Assembly (NCBI RefSeq): GCF_013314895.1 | Contig: NZ_JABTYE010000007.1 | Span: 161,475-225,474, forward strand | Length of the DNA stretch: 64,000 nt | Origin: Cupriavidus gilardii | GTDB taxonomy: Bacteria; Pseudomonadota; Gammaproteobacteria; Burkholderiales; Burkholderiaceae | Reading direction: 5' to 3' | Shown: in pieces, positions 51,587-60,769 of the stretch | Layout: each line of letters opens with the position of its first letter | Numbering within the stretch: position 1 is the first letter of the stretch | Program-made: the position numbers and the translations under genes | The notes under the pieces: model-generated | Told to the model about the DNA's origin: nothing | The model's database searches: none | What the model saw: the letters and a program-made list of their open reading frames with translations, nothing else

Positions 51587-51841
51587 ATGGCTATCCTGAC
51601 GATCCGAAATGTGCCAGACGAGGTGCACCGGGCCCTGCGCATGCGCGCCGCGGTCCACGGCCGCAGCACCGAGGCAGAAGTACGACAAATACTGGAGAAC
51701 GCCGTGATGTCGGAGCAACGTGTTCGGCTGGGTGATGCCTTGGCCGAAATCAGTCGCCGAGTCGGACTGACAAACGAAGACTTCGCCGTGCTGGAGCAGG
51801 GACGCGATAAAACGCCAGCGGAGCCAATGAGGTTCGAATGA
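51587..51841 (+). CDS. FitA/VapB-type antitoxin (ribbon-helix-helix)
   Basis: This 84-residue protein has an N-terminal ribbon-helix-helix DNA-binding domain (AILTIRNVPDEVHRALRMRAAVHGRSTEAEVRQILENAV), as in FitA of Neisseria. The C-terminal about 35 residues should wrap the toxin active site. The ATG at 51587 follows GAGG with five bases of spacing; a GTG at 51581 would add two residues. It overlaps the toxin gene by ATGA. The pair probably represses its own promoter in the AT-rich spacer before it. Confidence 0.88.
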   Translation: MAILTIRNVPDEVHRALRMRAAVHGRSTEAEVRQILENAVMSEQRVRLGDALAEISRRVGLTNEDFAVLEQGRDKTPAEPMRFE

Positions 51842-52257
51842 TCGTACTCGACACGAATGTCGTCTCCGAGGCGATGAAGCCGGAACCCAACGAAGCGGTA
51901 CGCGCCTGGCTAAACGATCAGGTCGCCGAAACCTTGTATGTCTCCAGCGTGACGCTGGCAGAACTGCTGTTCGGTATCGGAGCGCTCCCGGACGGGCGAC
52001 GCAAGCAAGGCTTGACGGAGGCATTGGACGGCGTGATCGCGCTGTTCGGTGAGCGGATATTAACGTTCGACACCGATGCCGCCCGGCACTATGCGGAATC
52101 GGCGGTCAAGGCAAGAGCAGCGGGCAAAGGCTTTCCGACACCCGACGGATATATTGCGGCCATTGCCGCGTCGAGGGGATTTATCGTGGCGACCCGCGAT
52201 ACCAGCCCCTTTGAAGCAGCCGGACTCACTGTCATCAATCCCTGGAACCGGCCGTAA
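51838..52257 (+). CDS. FitB/VapC-type PIN-domain toxin
   Basis: This is a 139-residue PIN-domain ribonuclease toxin. The conserved acidic residues are Asp5 in IVLDTNVVSE, Glu in VTLAELLFGI (about 42), Asp in TFDTDAARHYAE (about 80) and Asp in FPTPDGYIAAIA (about 102). The start MIVLDTNVVSEAMKPEPN and the FitB-like GFIVATRDTSPFEAAGL are characteristic. It is translationally coupled to the antitoxin. Substrate RNA is unknown; VapC relatives cut initiator tRNA or rRNA. Confidence 0.9.
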   Translation: MIVLDTNVVSEAMKPEPNEAVRAWLNDQVAETLYVSSVTLAELLFGIGALPDGRRKQGLTEALDGVIALFGERILTFDTDAARHYAESAVKARAAGKGFPTPDGYIAAIAASRGFIVATRDTSPFEAAGLTVINPWNRP

Positions 52258-52686
52258 CCTGAAGTCGCCATTCCAGACTATCCGCCACGGATCACCAAGC
52301 AGCTACGCCCCGCGTACCCGTTTCTGCGTACAACCGAGGTGATGCCGGACACGACCGTACCCGTTTCTGCGTAAGCCGGCCCCGCCTTTCAATCCAGTCT
52401 TGATCCCAGGCACGGCGTGCCGATCGGCATGCCGCCGCGCTGCCGCATTCATTTCCGATGTAACGCCGCATTACGCACGCGCAACGCGCCGCGTCGCCCC
52501 TGCACGCCCTGATCCCGACGAAAAAGCCTTGCCACGCAAGGAGATGCGTCGGCAAGGGCCGTCGATCGACGCCGCCGCGGCAACGCCATGGCGTTGTGAG
52601 AGTGCCTTACAAGTGCAACGGCCGCAGCAGCGAGCGCGCCGCTACATTGCAGCCATGTTCAACGCGCCCCGCCAAGGAGCTCAGAG
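52258..52686. other. 429 bp spacer after the toxin gene with an 18 bp direct repeat
   Basis: No gene is supported here. The exact 18 bp sequence CGTACCCGTTTCTGCGTA occurs at 52313-52330 and 52356-52373. The rest shows no clear structure, and the promoter of the small lipoprotein gene at 52687 must lie in its 3' part, though no convincing -35/-10 pair was found. Confidence 0.6.
52313..52373 (+). repeat. two exact copies of an 18 bp direct repeat
   Basis: Copies of CGTACCCGTTTCTGCGTA at 52313-52330 and 52356-52373 are separated by 25 bp (43 bp start to start). Both lie 3' of a toxin-antitoxin pair. They could mark a recombination or integration scar, or binding sites for an unknown protein. 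Two copies are too few for a CRISPR array. Confidence 0.85.
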
Positions 52687-52815
52687 ATGAAACGCACCAA
52701 ACGAACGCTGTCCATCCTCGTGCTGCTGTCCGCCACCGCCGCCATGTTGTCGGCCTGCATCGTCGTCCCGCATGGGCATGGACACGGGCATCACCATCGC
52801 CATCACCGCTATTGA
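52687..52815 (+). CDS. tiny histidine-rich lipoprotein
   Basis: This is a 42-residue frame. MKRTKRTLSILVLLSATAAM leads to a lipobox LSAC (lipidated Cys at residue 24). The mature part, IVVPHGHGHGHHHRHHRY, holds ten His in 18 residues. GGAG lies eight bases before the ATG. A metal-binding (zinc, nickel or copper) outer-membrane or periplasmic buffering role is plausible from composition. It precedes the YXWGXW-type gene by 87 bp in the same direction. Confidence 0.7.
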   Translation: MKRTKRTLSILVLLSATAAMLSACIVVPHGHGHGHHHRHHRY

Positions 52816-52902
52816 TGGAAATGCGGCCGCGCCAAGGGCCGCGATTCGCATCGCAGTGCATCACCGCAACGCCAAGCTTGTTATCCGCAGCAGGAGTACC
52901 TG

Positions 52903-53238
52903 ATGAACCGCCCTCTGATTCTCGCGCTCGCCACCCTCGCCGCCGGCTCGGTCTTCGGCTTCGTGTCGCCGGCCCAGGCGCATGACGGCCCTCGCTACGA
53001 TCGCGACCATGGCTACCGCCACGTTGCGCCCCCGCCGCCGCGCTACGAAGCGCCACGGGCCGCACGCCGGGGACAGGTGTGGGTGCCGGGCTACTGGCGT
53101 GCCGCCGGTCCGCGCTATGTGTGGCAACCGGGCCATTGGGAACGCGCACGCCCCGGCTACCGGTATGTGCCCGAGCGCTGGGTGCAAGGACCGCGTGGCT
53201 GGGTGATGCGGCCGGGTCATTGGGTTCGATTCCGGTAA
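52903..53238 (+). CDS. secreted YXWGXW-repeat-type protein
   Basis: This 111-residue secreted protein has a signal peptide that ends after AQAHDG-like sequence (cleavage about residue 26). A His/Pro/Arg-rich stretch follows, then short aromatic repeats: QVWVPGYWRAAGPRYVWQPGHWERARPGYRYVPERWVQGPRGWVMRPGHW in pieces of W-x-PG-x-W form. This matches the YXWGXW family of small envelope proteins, common in Betaproteobacteria, whose function is not known. A terminator-like hairpin follows at 53343. Confidence 0.8.
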   Translation: MNRPLILALATLAAGSVFGFVSPAQAHDGPRYDRDHGYRHVAPPPPRYEAPRAARRGQVWVPGYWRAAGPRYVWQPGHWERARPGYRYVPERWVQGPRGWVMRPGHWVRFR

Positions 53239-53260
53239 GCCGCAGCGGGTCTCCTGTCGT

Positions 53261-53276
53261 CCCCGCGCCAGCGGGG
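53261..53276. repeat. short REP-like hairpin
   Basis: CCCCGC-GCCA-GCGGGG within GTCGTCCCCGCGCCAGCGGG resembles dispersed repetitive palindromes of the type also seen at 33271-33341. It lies in the spacer after the YXWGXW gene. Confidence 0.5.
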
Positions 53277-53342
53277 ACCCAGGGGTTTCGAGTCGCTGGG
53301 CGACGCAAAGCCGCCCCCCGTTTCAACCTTCCTTCACCCCAC

Positions 53343-53367
53343 AGGGCCGGCCAACTGCGCCGGCCCT
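53343..53367 (+). terminator. hairpin terminator candidate before manC
   Basis: AGGGCCGG (53343-53350) pairs with CCGGCCCT (53360-53367) around a 9 bp loop and is followed by TT. It separates the small envelope genes from the polysaccharide operon. Confidence 0.55.
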
Positions 53368-53511
53368 TTGTCATTGCGGCAGCACCTGCGGTGCGATGCC
53401 GCGAACCTGTGTTGCCTATCAAACATTGCTGCGGCACAGCGGTCGATACACTTGCCCTCACGGTTTCACCCTATCGCATCGGTACGCACGCAGCGGCCGA
53501 TTGGAGGCGTC

Positions 53512-54936
53512 ATGGCAAGCGAGAATCGAATCGTACCGGTCGTGCTGTGCGGCGGCACGGGGTCGAGGTTATGGCCCCTGTCGCGGGACGGCCATCCGAA
53601 GCAGTTCCTGCGTCTGCTGGGCGAACATACCTTGCTGCAGGACACGCTGCTTCGCGTGCGCGGCATCGAGGGTGTCGGCGCCCCGATCCTGGTCAGCAAT
53701 GAAGCGCACCGCTTCGTCGTCGCCGAACAGGCGCGCGAAATCGGCTGCGAGCCGGCGGCGATCCTGCTCGAACCGCATGCGCGCAACACGGCGCCGGCGG
53801 CCGCGGTCGCCGCGCTGAAGGCGCAGGCCGGCGGCGACGATCCGATCCTGCTGGTGCTGCCGTCGGACCATCTGGTACGCGACCATGACGCCTTCGCGCG
53901 CTCGGTCGCCGCAGCCAGCGCGGCCGCCGCCGCCGGCGCAGTCGCCACGCTCGGCGTGGTGCCGACCTTCCCGGCAACGGGCTACGGCTATATCAAGGCG
54001 GTGCCGACCAACGACGGCGCGCTGATGACGGTCAAACGCTTCGTCGAGAAGCCGTCGCTGGAGCAGGCCACCGACTTCCTGGGCGAAGGCAATTGCTATT
54101 GGAACAGCGGCATGTTCCTGTTCCGCGCGTCGGTCTATCTCGACGCCCTGCGCCAGTTCGCCCCCGACATCTTGCGCGCCGCCGAACAGGCGGTGGCGCG
54201 CGGCAAATCCGATCTGGATTTCTGCCGGCTCGACGCCGATGCCTTCGGCGCGTGCCCGTCCGACTCGATCGACTATGCGGTGATGGAGCATCTGCGCGAC
54301 GGACGCATGGCGCCGCTGGCCGCCGACTGGAGCGATATCGGCTCGTGGGACGCGGTATGGAAGGCGGCCGACAAGACCGAAGGCAACAACGCGGCGGTCG
54401 GCAATGTGGTCACGCATGGCGCGCGCGATTGCCTCGTCCATGCCTCGCACCGGATGGTGGCGGTGGCGGGACTGGAAAACGTGATCGTGGTGGAGACGCC
54501 CGACGTCGTGCTGGTCGTCCACAAGAACCATGCGCAGGACGTCAAGCAACTGGTCGAAACGCTGCGCGCGCAAGGGCGCCCGGAGGCCACGCAGCATCGA
54601 CAGGTCTACCGGCCCTGGGGCTCGTACGACAGCGTCGACCACGGCCAGCGCTATCAGGTCAAACGGATCAGCGTCAAACCCGGCGCCAAGCTGTCGCTGC
54701 AGAAGCACCACCACCGCGCCGAGCATTGGGTGGTGGTGTCCGGCACCGCGCGCGTGCGCCGCGGCGACGTCGAATTCCTGCTGACCGAGGATCAGTCCAC
54801 CTATATCCCGATCGGCGAAACCCACAGTCTGGAAAATCCCGGCCGGATCCCGCTCGAACTGATCGAGATCCAGTCCGGCTCGTACCTTGGCGAAGACGAC
54901 ATCATCAGGATGGCAGATATTTATGGGCGCACTTGA
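53512..54936 (+). CDS. manC: mannose-1-phosphate guanylyltransferase / mannose-6-phosphate isomerase
   Basis: This bifunctional type II enzyme makes GDP-mannose for polysaccharide synthesis. In the 474-residue protein the N-terminal nucleotidyltransferase starts [26 protein letters not shown], with signature-like sequence [10 protein letters not shown] near residue 180. The C-terminal cupin isomerase domain (about 360-474) shows the [24 protein letters not shown] entry and [17 protein letters not shown] metal site, then [19 protein letters not shown] precedes the ATG. It overlaps the gmd start by 14 bases and opens the exopolysaccharide cluster. Confidence 0.93.
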   Translation: MASENRIVPVVLCGGTGSRLWPLSRDGHPKQFLRLLGEHTLLQDTLLRVRGIEGVGAPILVSNEAHRFVVAEQAREIGCEPAAILLEPHARNTAPAAAVAALKAQAGGDDPILLVLPSDHLVRDHDAFARSVAAASAAAAAGAVATLGVVPTFPATGYGYIKAVPTNDGALMTVKRFVEKPSLEQATDFLGEGNCYWNSGMFLFRASVYLDALRQFAPDILRAAEQAVARGKSDLDFCRLDADAFGACPSDSIDYAVMEHLRDGRMAPLAADWSDIGSWDAVWKAADKTEGNNAAVGNVVTHGARDCLVHASHRMVAVAGLENVIVVETPDVVLVVHKNHAQDVKQLVETLRAQGRPEATQHRQVYRPWGSYDSVDHGQRYQVKRISVKPGAKLSLQKHHHRAEHWVVVSGTARVRRGDVEFLLTEDQSTYIPIGETHSLENPGRIPLELIEIQSGSYLGEDDIIRMADIYGRT

Positions 54937-56149
54937 CCTGCAACCGCTCGGCCCGCTGGCGGCCGGCGATCTCGAACTCCAGCCGCAGCAGCACGACGAT
55001 GCGGCGGCCGGCAGCGGCGCACGCCGCAAGCGTGCGCTGATCACCGGGATCACCGGCCAGGACGGCGCCTATCTGTGCGAACTGCTGCTTGCCAAGGGCT
55101 ACGAGGTCCATGGCATCAAGCGGCGCAGCTCGCTGTTCAATACCGAGCGCATCGATCATCTGTACCAGGATCCGCAGGCCCCCGACCGCCGGCTGATCCT
55201 GCACCATGGCGACATGACGGACACTGCGAGCATGGTGCGCGTGGTGCAGCAATCGCAGCCGGACGAGATCTACAACCTGGCCGCGCAAAGCCACGTGCAG
55301 GTGTCGTTCGAAGAGCCGGAATACACCGCGAATACCGACGCGCTCGGTACGCTGCGGCTGCTCGAGGCGATCCGGATCCTCGGCCTGGAGAAGACCACGC
55401 GCTTTTACCAGGCCTCGACCTCCGAGCTGTACGGCCTGGTGCAGGAGATTCCGCAGAAGGAAACCACGCCGTTCTATCCGCGCAGCCCGTACGCGGCCGC
55501 CAAGCTCTACGCCTACTGGATCACGGTGAACTACCGTGAGGCGTACGGCATGTACGCCTGCAACGGCATCCTGTTCAATCACGAGAGCCCGCTGCGCGGC
55601 GAGACCTTCGTGACACGCAAGATCACGCGCGCCATCGCGCGGATCGCGCTCGGCCTGCAGGACACGCTGCATCTGGGCAACCTGTCGTCGCTGCGGGACT
55701 GGGGCCATGCGCGCGACTATGTGCAGATGCAGTGGATGATGCTGCAGCAGGAGGCGCCCGAGGACTTCGTCATCGCCACCGGCGAGCAGCACAGCGTGCG
55801 CGAGTTCGTGCAGCGCGCCGCCGCCGAGCTCGGCATCACGGTGCGCTTCGAAGGCAGCGGCGTCGACGAAATCGGCGTGATCGCGGCGATCGACAACGGC
55901 CGACAGCAACTGGCGCCAGGCCGCAAGGTCGGCGACGTGATCGTGCGGGTCGATCCGCGCTACTTCCGTCCCACCGAGGTCGACACGCTGCTGGGCGATC
56001 CCACCCGGGCGCGCGAGCGGCTGGGCTGGTCGCCGACCACCAGCTTCGACGAACTGGTGCGCGAGATGATCGCCGCCGACTACGCGGCGGCGCGGCGCGA
56101 TGCCCTGTGCAAGCTGGCGGGCTTTCGGGCCTACGATCATCACGAATGA
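54923..56149 (+). CDS. gmd: GDP-mannose 4,6-dehydratase with N-terminal extension
   Basis: Gmd converts GDP-mannose to GDP-4-dehydro-6-deoxy-mannose, on the way to GDP-L-fucose. In the 408-residue protein the SDR core begins at [19 protein letters not shown] (about residue 36). It has the Gmd signature [18 protein letters not shown], the catalytic Thr/Ser region QASTSELYG and [10 protein letters not shown] with the active Tyr. About 35 residues precede the core that E. coli Gmd (373 residues) lacks. They are Asp/Gln/Leu-rich and no in-frame start lies between. The upstream ribosome-binding site is weak, so coupling to manC translation is likely. Confidence 0.92.
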   Translation: MGALDLQPLGPLAAGDLELQPQQHDDAAAGSGARRKRALITGITGQDGAYLCELLLAKGYEVHGIKRRSSLFNTERIDHLYQDPQAPDRRLILHHGDMTDTASMVRVVQQSQPDEIYNLAAQSHVQVSFEEPEYTANTDALGTLRLLEAIRILGLEKTTRFYQASTSELYGLVQEIPQKETTPFYPRSPYAAAKLYAYWITVNYREAYGMYACNGILFNHESPLRGETFVTRKITRAIARIALGLQDTLHLGNLSSLRDWGHARDYVQMQWMMLQQEAPEDFVIATGEQHSVREFVQRAAAELGITVRFEGSGVDEIGVIAAIDNGRQQLAPGRKVGDVIVRVDPRYFRPTEVDTLLGDPTRARERLGWSPTTSFDELVREMIAADYAAARRDALCKLAGFRAYDHHE

Positions 56150-56267
56150 TTGGGGGAAGGCGAGCGCATGCAGGCATTGGATGCATGGGATGTACCGAAC
56201 GCATGAACGCATGACATGACGGCCCCGGCCTGCTGCGGCAGCGGGGCCGCAAACACAAGAGGCGAGC

Positions 56268-57572
56268 GTGGAGCGGATATTGCGCGGAATCGGCGCCAAT
56301 GCGCTGGGCCAGGCGGTCACCATCGTGACGCAGCTGCTCAGCGTGCCGATGTTCCTGGCGGCATGGGGTCCGGAGCGCTATGGCACCTGGCTGATGGTGA
56401 TCGCGGTGCCGGTCTATCTGGGGCTGGCCGACCTGGGCTTCACCGGCGTGGCGGTCAACCGCATCAATATGAGCATCGCCGCGGGCAATCAGCGCGCGGC
56501 AGTGGTGTGCTACCAGTCGGCGCTGGTGCTGCTGCTGTTGATCGGCGCGGTGCTGGCAGCCGTCGCGATGCTGCTGGGCGCGGCCTTCGGCAGCGCGATC
56601 CAGGGCTGGACCGGACTGGCGGGCGGCGCCGCGGTGCTGGCGATGCTGATGATCGCGATCCAGGTCTCCACCTATATGCTGGCGCTGCTGTCGCACGGCG
56701 TGTTCTGGAGCGCAGGCCGCTACGCCGAGGCCACCATGTGGTTCAACCTGTTCCGCCTGGTCGAGTTCGGCGCGCTGGCGGCCGGCGTGCTGTTGTTCGA
56801 CGGCGGCTTCCTGCTGCTGCTGACGCTGCTGGCGATCGTTCGCGTGCTGCTGGTGATCGTGATGTACCGGCGCATGATGACCTTCGCGCAATGGGCCCGC
56901 GTCGGCGTCTCGGCGTTCTCGCGCGCCGAACTGCGCGAGATGCTGCTGCCCGCGCTGGCGCTCAACGCCTTCCCGATCGGCAACGCCCTCAATATGCAGG
57001 GCATGGTGCTGTGCGCGGGCTTTATCTTCGGGCCCGCGTTCGTCGCCTACTTCAGCGCGATGCGCACCTTGTCGCGCATTCCCTACCAGCTGGGCCAGTT
57101 GATCAGCCAGGCGCTGTCGCCCGAGATCGGCCGGCTCTACGGCCAGCGCAACGCCACCGCGCTGCGCGCCTTGTTTCGCCACGCGCTGACGGCCTCCGTC
57201 GGACTGGCCAGCGCCTGCGGCGTCTTCCTGTACATCGCCGGCGAATGGATCTGCCAGCTGTGGACGCACGGCAAGATCGCGCCGATCCATCCGGACTACA
57301 GCTGGCTGCTGGCGGCCGCGGTGGTCAACTCGCTGTGGCACACGGCCTCGGTGATGGTGACCTCGACCAACAACCATGCGCGGCTGTCGCTGGTCTATCT
57401 GGGCGCCAATATCGCGGGCCTGCTGATTGCGGTGGTGGGCGGCAAGCTGTTCGGGCAGCCGGCGGTCTCGTTCGGCGTGCTGGCCACCGAGCTGCTGATC
57501 CTGCTGGTGCTGCTGCCGCAGATCCACGGCTTTGCGCGGCACGGACTGGCCGGCGCCCTGGTCAAGCCGTGA
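56268..57572 (+). CDS. polysaccharide flippase-like membrane protein (Wzx-type)
   Basis: This 434-residue membrane protein of the MOP/PST superfamily has about twelve to fourteen hydrophobic segments. It begins GANALGQAVTIVTQLLSVPMFLAAWGPERYGTWLMVIAVPVYLGLADLGF, the standard lipopolysaccharide/O-antigen flippase start. It should move lipid-linked repeat units across the inner membrane. Translation begins at GTG 56268 after AGAGG. It lies 118 bp after gmd and converges with the acyltransferase gene. Confidence 0.85.
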   Translation: MERILRGIGANALGQAVTIVTQLLSVPMFLAAWGPERYGTWLMVIAVPVYLGLADLGFTGVAVNRINMSIAAGNQRAAVVCYQSALVLLLLIGAVLAAVAMLLGAAFGSAIQGWTGLAGGAAVLAMLMIAIQVSTYMLALLSHGVFWSAGRYAEATMWFNLFRLVEFGALAAGVLLFDGGFLLLLTLLAIVRVLLVIVMYRRMMTFAQWARVGVSAFSRAELREMLLPALALNAFPIGNALNMQGMVLCAGFIFGPAFVAYFSAMRTLSRIPYQLGQLISQALSPEIGRLYGQRNATALRALFRHALTASVGLASACGVFLYIAGEWICQLWTHGKIAPIHPDYSWLLAAAVVNSLWHTASVMVTSTNNHARLSLVYLGANIAGLLIAVVGGKLFGQPAVSFGVLATELLILLVLLPQIHGFARHGLAGALVKP

Positions 57573-57615
57573 CGGCATCGAGGCGACCGCTCGCCATGCC
57601 GGTCGGCTGATCGGC

Positions 57616-57645
57616 CGAATGCAAAACGGCCGAATGCAAAACGGC
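57616..57645. repeat. 15 bp tandem duplication
   Basis: Two exact copies of CGAATGCAAAACGGC lie head to tail. They are followed at 57661-57684 by two copies of GCGCCGTCATCC and a partial third. Both sit in the spacer between convergent genes and partly overlap a strong hairpin. Confidence 0.85.
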
Positions 57646-57667
57646 GCGGCTTCGCTGGCCGCGCCGT
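57641..57667. terminator. hairpin between convergent flippase and acyltransferase genes
   Basis: ACGGCGCGGC-TTCGCTG-GCCGCGCCGT is a perfect 10 bp stem with a 7-base loop. Its position between convergent genes fits a bidirectional terminator, though no T tract follows in either direction. Confidence 0.6.
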
Positions 57668-57712
57668 CATCCGCGCCGTCATCCGCGCTGTCGGTCGACC
57701 CGGCACGACCGG

Positions 57713-58387
57713 TCAGACGATATACCCTTCCTCACGCTGGAAATACGCCAGATCCTCGGGCAGTTCCTGCACCGCCTTGGCCGGGCAGCCGCCGTACAGC
57801 ATGTGCGGCGCCGCCATGCTGCGATTGAGCACCGCGCCGGCGGCCAGCACGCTGTAGTCCGGCAGGGCCGCGCCAGGCAGCAGGATCGAGCCGGTGCCGA
57901 CGAAGCAATAGGCGCCGATCGTCACGGGCGCGCAGCGCTGGCGCGACTCGCGGATCGACACGCTGTGCGTCAGGAACTGGCTGCGATAGCCGGCCACCGT
58001 TGAATAGGCGCCGACCGTGATGGTATCGGTGCAGTCCAGGATATGGCGCGAGGTGATCGCGGCATGCCGCCCGATCACCAGCGCGGGATCGCGGTCGGCG
58101 GCATCGCGGAAATGCGGCGAATCGGTGAGTCCCTGCGGAAATCCCGACACCCAGTTCAGGCTGCCGAGAATGGCATGCTCGCCCAGGCTGAGCCGGCGGA
58201 TTCCCTTGACCAGCGTCAGATGCGCCACGCGCGAGTGCGGTCCCATCTCGAGCTCGTCGCACAGCACCAGCGACCAGCCGATGCGCGCGGTGGGGTCGAT
58301 GCGCGCGCCGCAGAAGCGGTTCAACAGCCGCCGCCGCAGCGGCCACGGCAGGCCGATGGAGACGGCCGCCAGCACTTTCCTGATCAT
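57713..58387 (-). CDS. left-handed beta-helix acyltransferase (WcaF/CatB-like)
   Basis: This is a 224-residue hexapeptide-repeat acyltransferase. Isoleucine-patch repeats are visible in RIDPTARIGWSLVLCDELEMGPHSRVAHLTLVKG, then PVTIGAYCFVGTGSILLPGAALPDYSVLAAGAVL (about 150-185). His residues in the middle (RHAAITSRHILDCTD) are candidate catalytic bases. It probably adds O-acetyl groups to sugars of the exopolysaccharide. It overlaps the upstream glycosyltransferase by ATGA. Confidence 0.85.
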   Translation of the reverse strand: MIRKVLAAVSIGLPWPLRRRLLNRFCGARIDPTARIGWSLVLCDELEMGPHSRVAHLTLVKGIRRLSLGEHAILGSLNWVSGFPQGLTDSPHFRDAADRDPALVIGRHAAITSRHILDCTDTITVGAYSTVAGYRSQFLTHSVSIRESRQRCAPVTIGAYCFVGTGSILLPGAALPDYSVLAAGAVLNRSMAAPHMLYGGCPAKAVQELPEDLAYFQREEGYIV

Positions 58388-59187
58388 GACTGCCTCCCGA
58401 ACACGGGGCCGCGTACCACGCGTTCATAAGTCGCGCGCGGATTGGTCAGATGCTTGGTGACGCGGTAGTACGCCGATGCCAGATCGTCGTACGGGCGCCG
58501 CTCGCGCCCCAGAATCTTGCGGAACATGCGCTGCTCGAACTGGCGATGCGCCTCCACCAGCCTCGCCGAACCGGTGATCGATTCGGCGTAGACGCGGTAG
58601 CAGCTGAGGAAGTCCGGCACATTGCGGAAGGTCGCCCCGGCCAGCGCCATGTCGATCACCAGTTCGCCATCCCAGTTCGAGCGGTTCTCGACATTGAATC
58701 CGCCGACCGCGCGATAGGTTTCGGCGCGGAAGAAGGTCGACGGCTGGATCGCGATGCTGGCGCCATAGGCGGCGCGGCGCAGGCCGAAGCGGTCGGAATA
58801 CACGCGCCGCACCAGCGCGCCCTCGCCATCGATCACGTAGCCATTGCCGCAGATCACGTCGCACGACGGATAGCGGCGAAAGTACGCTGCGACCTTGGCG
58901 AACGCCTCGGGCAGGAACAGATCGTCGGAGTTCAGATAGCAGAAGATTTCGCCGGTGGCCGCCGCGAAGCCCTTGTTCAAGCCGTCTGCCGGACCGTTGT
59001 CGGGTTCGAGGATGCAGCGATCGATCGATCCCGCATGGCGCGCGATGATGTCGCGGCTGCCATCGGTCGATCCGGGGTCGACCACGATGTATTCGAGCTC
59101 GCAACCGTGCTGGCCCGTGACGGAGCGAATCGCCTGCTCCAGATACCGCGCCTGGTTGAACGAGACCGTGACGACGCTGAACCTCAT
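58384..59187 (-). CDS. family 2 glycosyltransferase
   Basis: This 267-residue GT-A fold transferase has the start FSVVTVSFNQARYLEQAIRSVTGQ, the first acidic motif EYIVVDPGSTDGSRDII (about residues 33-49) and the metal-binding CYLNSDDLFLPEAF (DxD-like SDD about 90). The later RSNWDGELVIDMALAG holds the candidate catalytic base. It resembles WcaA/EpsE-type enzymes that extend repeat units on the cytosolic membrane face. It overlaps both neighbours (ATGA), forming a polymerase-transferase-acyltransferase operon. Confidence 0.88.
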   Translation of the reverse strand: MRFSVVTVSFNQARYLEQAIRSVTGQHGCELEYIVVDPGSTDGSRDIIARHAGSIDRCILEPDNGPADGLNKGFAAATGEIFCYLNSDDLFLPEAFAKVAAYFRRYPSCDVICGNGYVIDGEGALVRRVYSDRFGLRRAAYGASIAIQPSTFFRAETYRAVGGFNVENRSNWDGELVIDMALAGATFRNVPDFLSCYRVYAESITGSARLVEAHRQFEQRMFRKILGRERRPYDDLASAYYRVTKHLTNPRATYERVVRGPVFGRQS

Positions 59188-60458
59188 CGCACGCTCCGCA
59201 GCGGCTGACGATAGCCGTTGGCATGGTGCCAGGCGAACAGCATGCCGAGGAACATCGCCGACTCCCAGCGGTGATCGGCCGAGAACGGCGAGAAGAACAC
59301 GTCCCAGACGAACTGCGCGGTGCCTACGTAGAAGAAGATCGGCATCGTCGGCATGTTGCGCACGAACAGCCAGAGGGTGCGCGCCAGCATGCAGATCCAG
59401 TAGAGGCCGCCGACGATGCCGCTCCAGATCAGCGCGCCCATCAGGAAGGAGTGGGCGGGAATCAGCGTGTCGTCGGTGACGACGATCTTGTCGTCGAGCG
59501 CAGCGCCCATCTGGTACACCAGCACGCTGTAGGCGTCCTGGTAGCCGTTGCGGTCCACCGCCCACGAGCCATGACCGAGCAGCGGCGCATCGAGGAAGGC
59601 GCGCACCGAGATCAGGATTTCCGAGCGGCCGCCGAACAGGATGCCCAGCTCGCTGGTGGCCTGCACGGTGTACTTGTGCGCCGCCTCCGGAGTCAGGAAG
59701 CTGAAGTCCGACGCGTGCGCGAAGATCATCGAGAACAGCGCGTTGAGCGCGGCGATCACCAGCACCAGCACGCCGAACAGCAGCGGAATGCCGCCGCGCG
59801 TATGGGTGAGGCTGCGCACCCACGCCACCACCGAGCTGCGGCGCATCAGGTAGATCGCCAGCGCCAGCAGCGGCAGACCGGCCGCGCTGCGGAAGTCGAA
59901 CACCACGGACACCGCGCAATAGGCCAGGATGCACAGCGCGATGCGCAGCGCCCCGGCGCGCACCATCGACAGATAGCACAGCAGCAGCATCAGCACCGGC
60001 ATCGCGTAGCCCCATTTCCAGGGGTTGTACAGCATCTCCTCGGTGGGGGCGCGGCTGAGGTTGACGATCTCGCTGAGCGCGGCGCCGATCAGGAAATACC
60101 AGATCCGCTTCGGGCTGCCCTGGCTGAAGTGCGTGCCGATCGCAAACACCGTCAGGAAGAACACGCCCGGCGCCAGCACGCCCTTGATCGACGACGTCAG
60201 CGGCGTAGCATTGGACAGGTCCGACAGCGCCTGCGCGAAGGCCCACATCAGCGTCAGCCCAAGGAACGACGCATAGCCGCGCTCGATCCGCAGCGTCGAC
60301 AGCGCGGCCAGGCCGTAGGCCGCCGCGATGAACTCGCCGATATACACTTCGCCGATCACATTGACCTTGATCGCGCACAGTGCGCCCAGCCCGAGGTACA
60401 GCAGCATCGCCGAATGGCTGGTGCGGGCGCCGATCGGCAGGGTCGAGGTGGTTTGCAT
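59184..60458 (-). CDS. polysaccharide polymerase-like membrane protein (Wzy-type)
   Basis: This 424-residue integral membrane protein has about eleven hydrophobic segments. A long periplasmic loop (about residues 245-345) contains LTPEAAHKYTVQATSELGILFGGRSEILI and LLGHGSWAVDRNGYQDAY, a typical Wzy/O-antigen-ligase-type arrangement with GHGS near the loop. It is the first gene of the minus-strand operon and diverges from fcl. Wzy proteins are poorly conserved, so the call rests on topology and context. Confidence 0.75.
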   Translation of the reverse strand: MQTTSTLPIGARTSHSAMLLYLGLGALCAIKVNVIGEVYIGEFIAAAYGLAALSTLRIERGYASFLGLTLMWAFAQALSDLSNATPLTSSIKGVLAPGVFFLTVFAIGTHFSQGSPKRIWYFLIGAALSEIVNLSRAPTEEMLYNPWKWGYAMPVLMLLLCYLSMVRAGALRIALCILAYCAVSVVFDFRSAAGLPLLALAIYLMRRSSVVAWVRSLTHTRGGIPLLFGVLVLVIAALNALFSMIFAHASDFSFLTPEAAHKYTVQATSELGILFGGRSEILISVRAFLDAPLLGHGSWAVDRNGYQDAYSVLVYQMGAALDDKIVVTDDTLIPAHSFLMGALIWSGIVGGLYWICMLARTLWLFVRNMPTMPIFFYVGTAQFVWDVFFSPFSADHRWESAMFLGMLFAWHHANGYRQPLRSVR

Positions 60459-60769
60459 GGTGTGGCCGCCTTCTGAGTCGGTGAGCGGGTATGCCGTGCG
60501 GGCCGGTCGCCGGACCGGGAGGCCGCAACCGCGAAGCCACGGACCCGCATGGCCGCACGATGCCGGGGGGTAAGCATGTTTTCCGTTCGATGGCGCACAC
60601 CGCGGCACGCCACCTTCCGCCAATGTGCGCCAGCCCACAGTCGGCTGCACAAGCGCGCGCTAGAGTCCGTCCAGTGCACGCCCTTCCGGGTGCAGTCCGG
60701 TGTGCCCGATCATCGCCCGATCGCCACGCCGGTGTCCCACTCCGCCGATCCACAGTCAGTGTCACAGCC
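60459..60769. promoter_or_regulatory. 311 bp spacer between divergent wzy-like and fcl genes
   Basis: This must hold the promoters of both polysaccharide operons. I saw a modest inverted repeat CAGCC-N7-GGCTG near 60637-60654 but no convincing promoter elements, and no gene. Confidence 0.4.

Noticed and set aside
52313..52373. Two-repeat mini CRISPR
   Set aside because: Repeats are 18 bp, only two copies exist, the spacer is 25 bp, and no cas genes are present.
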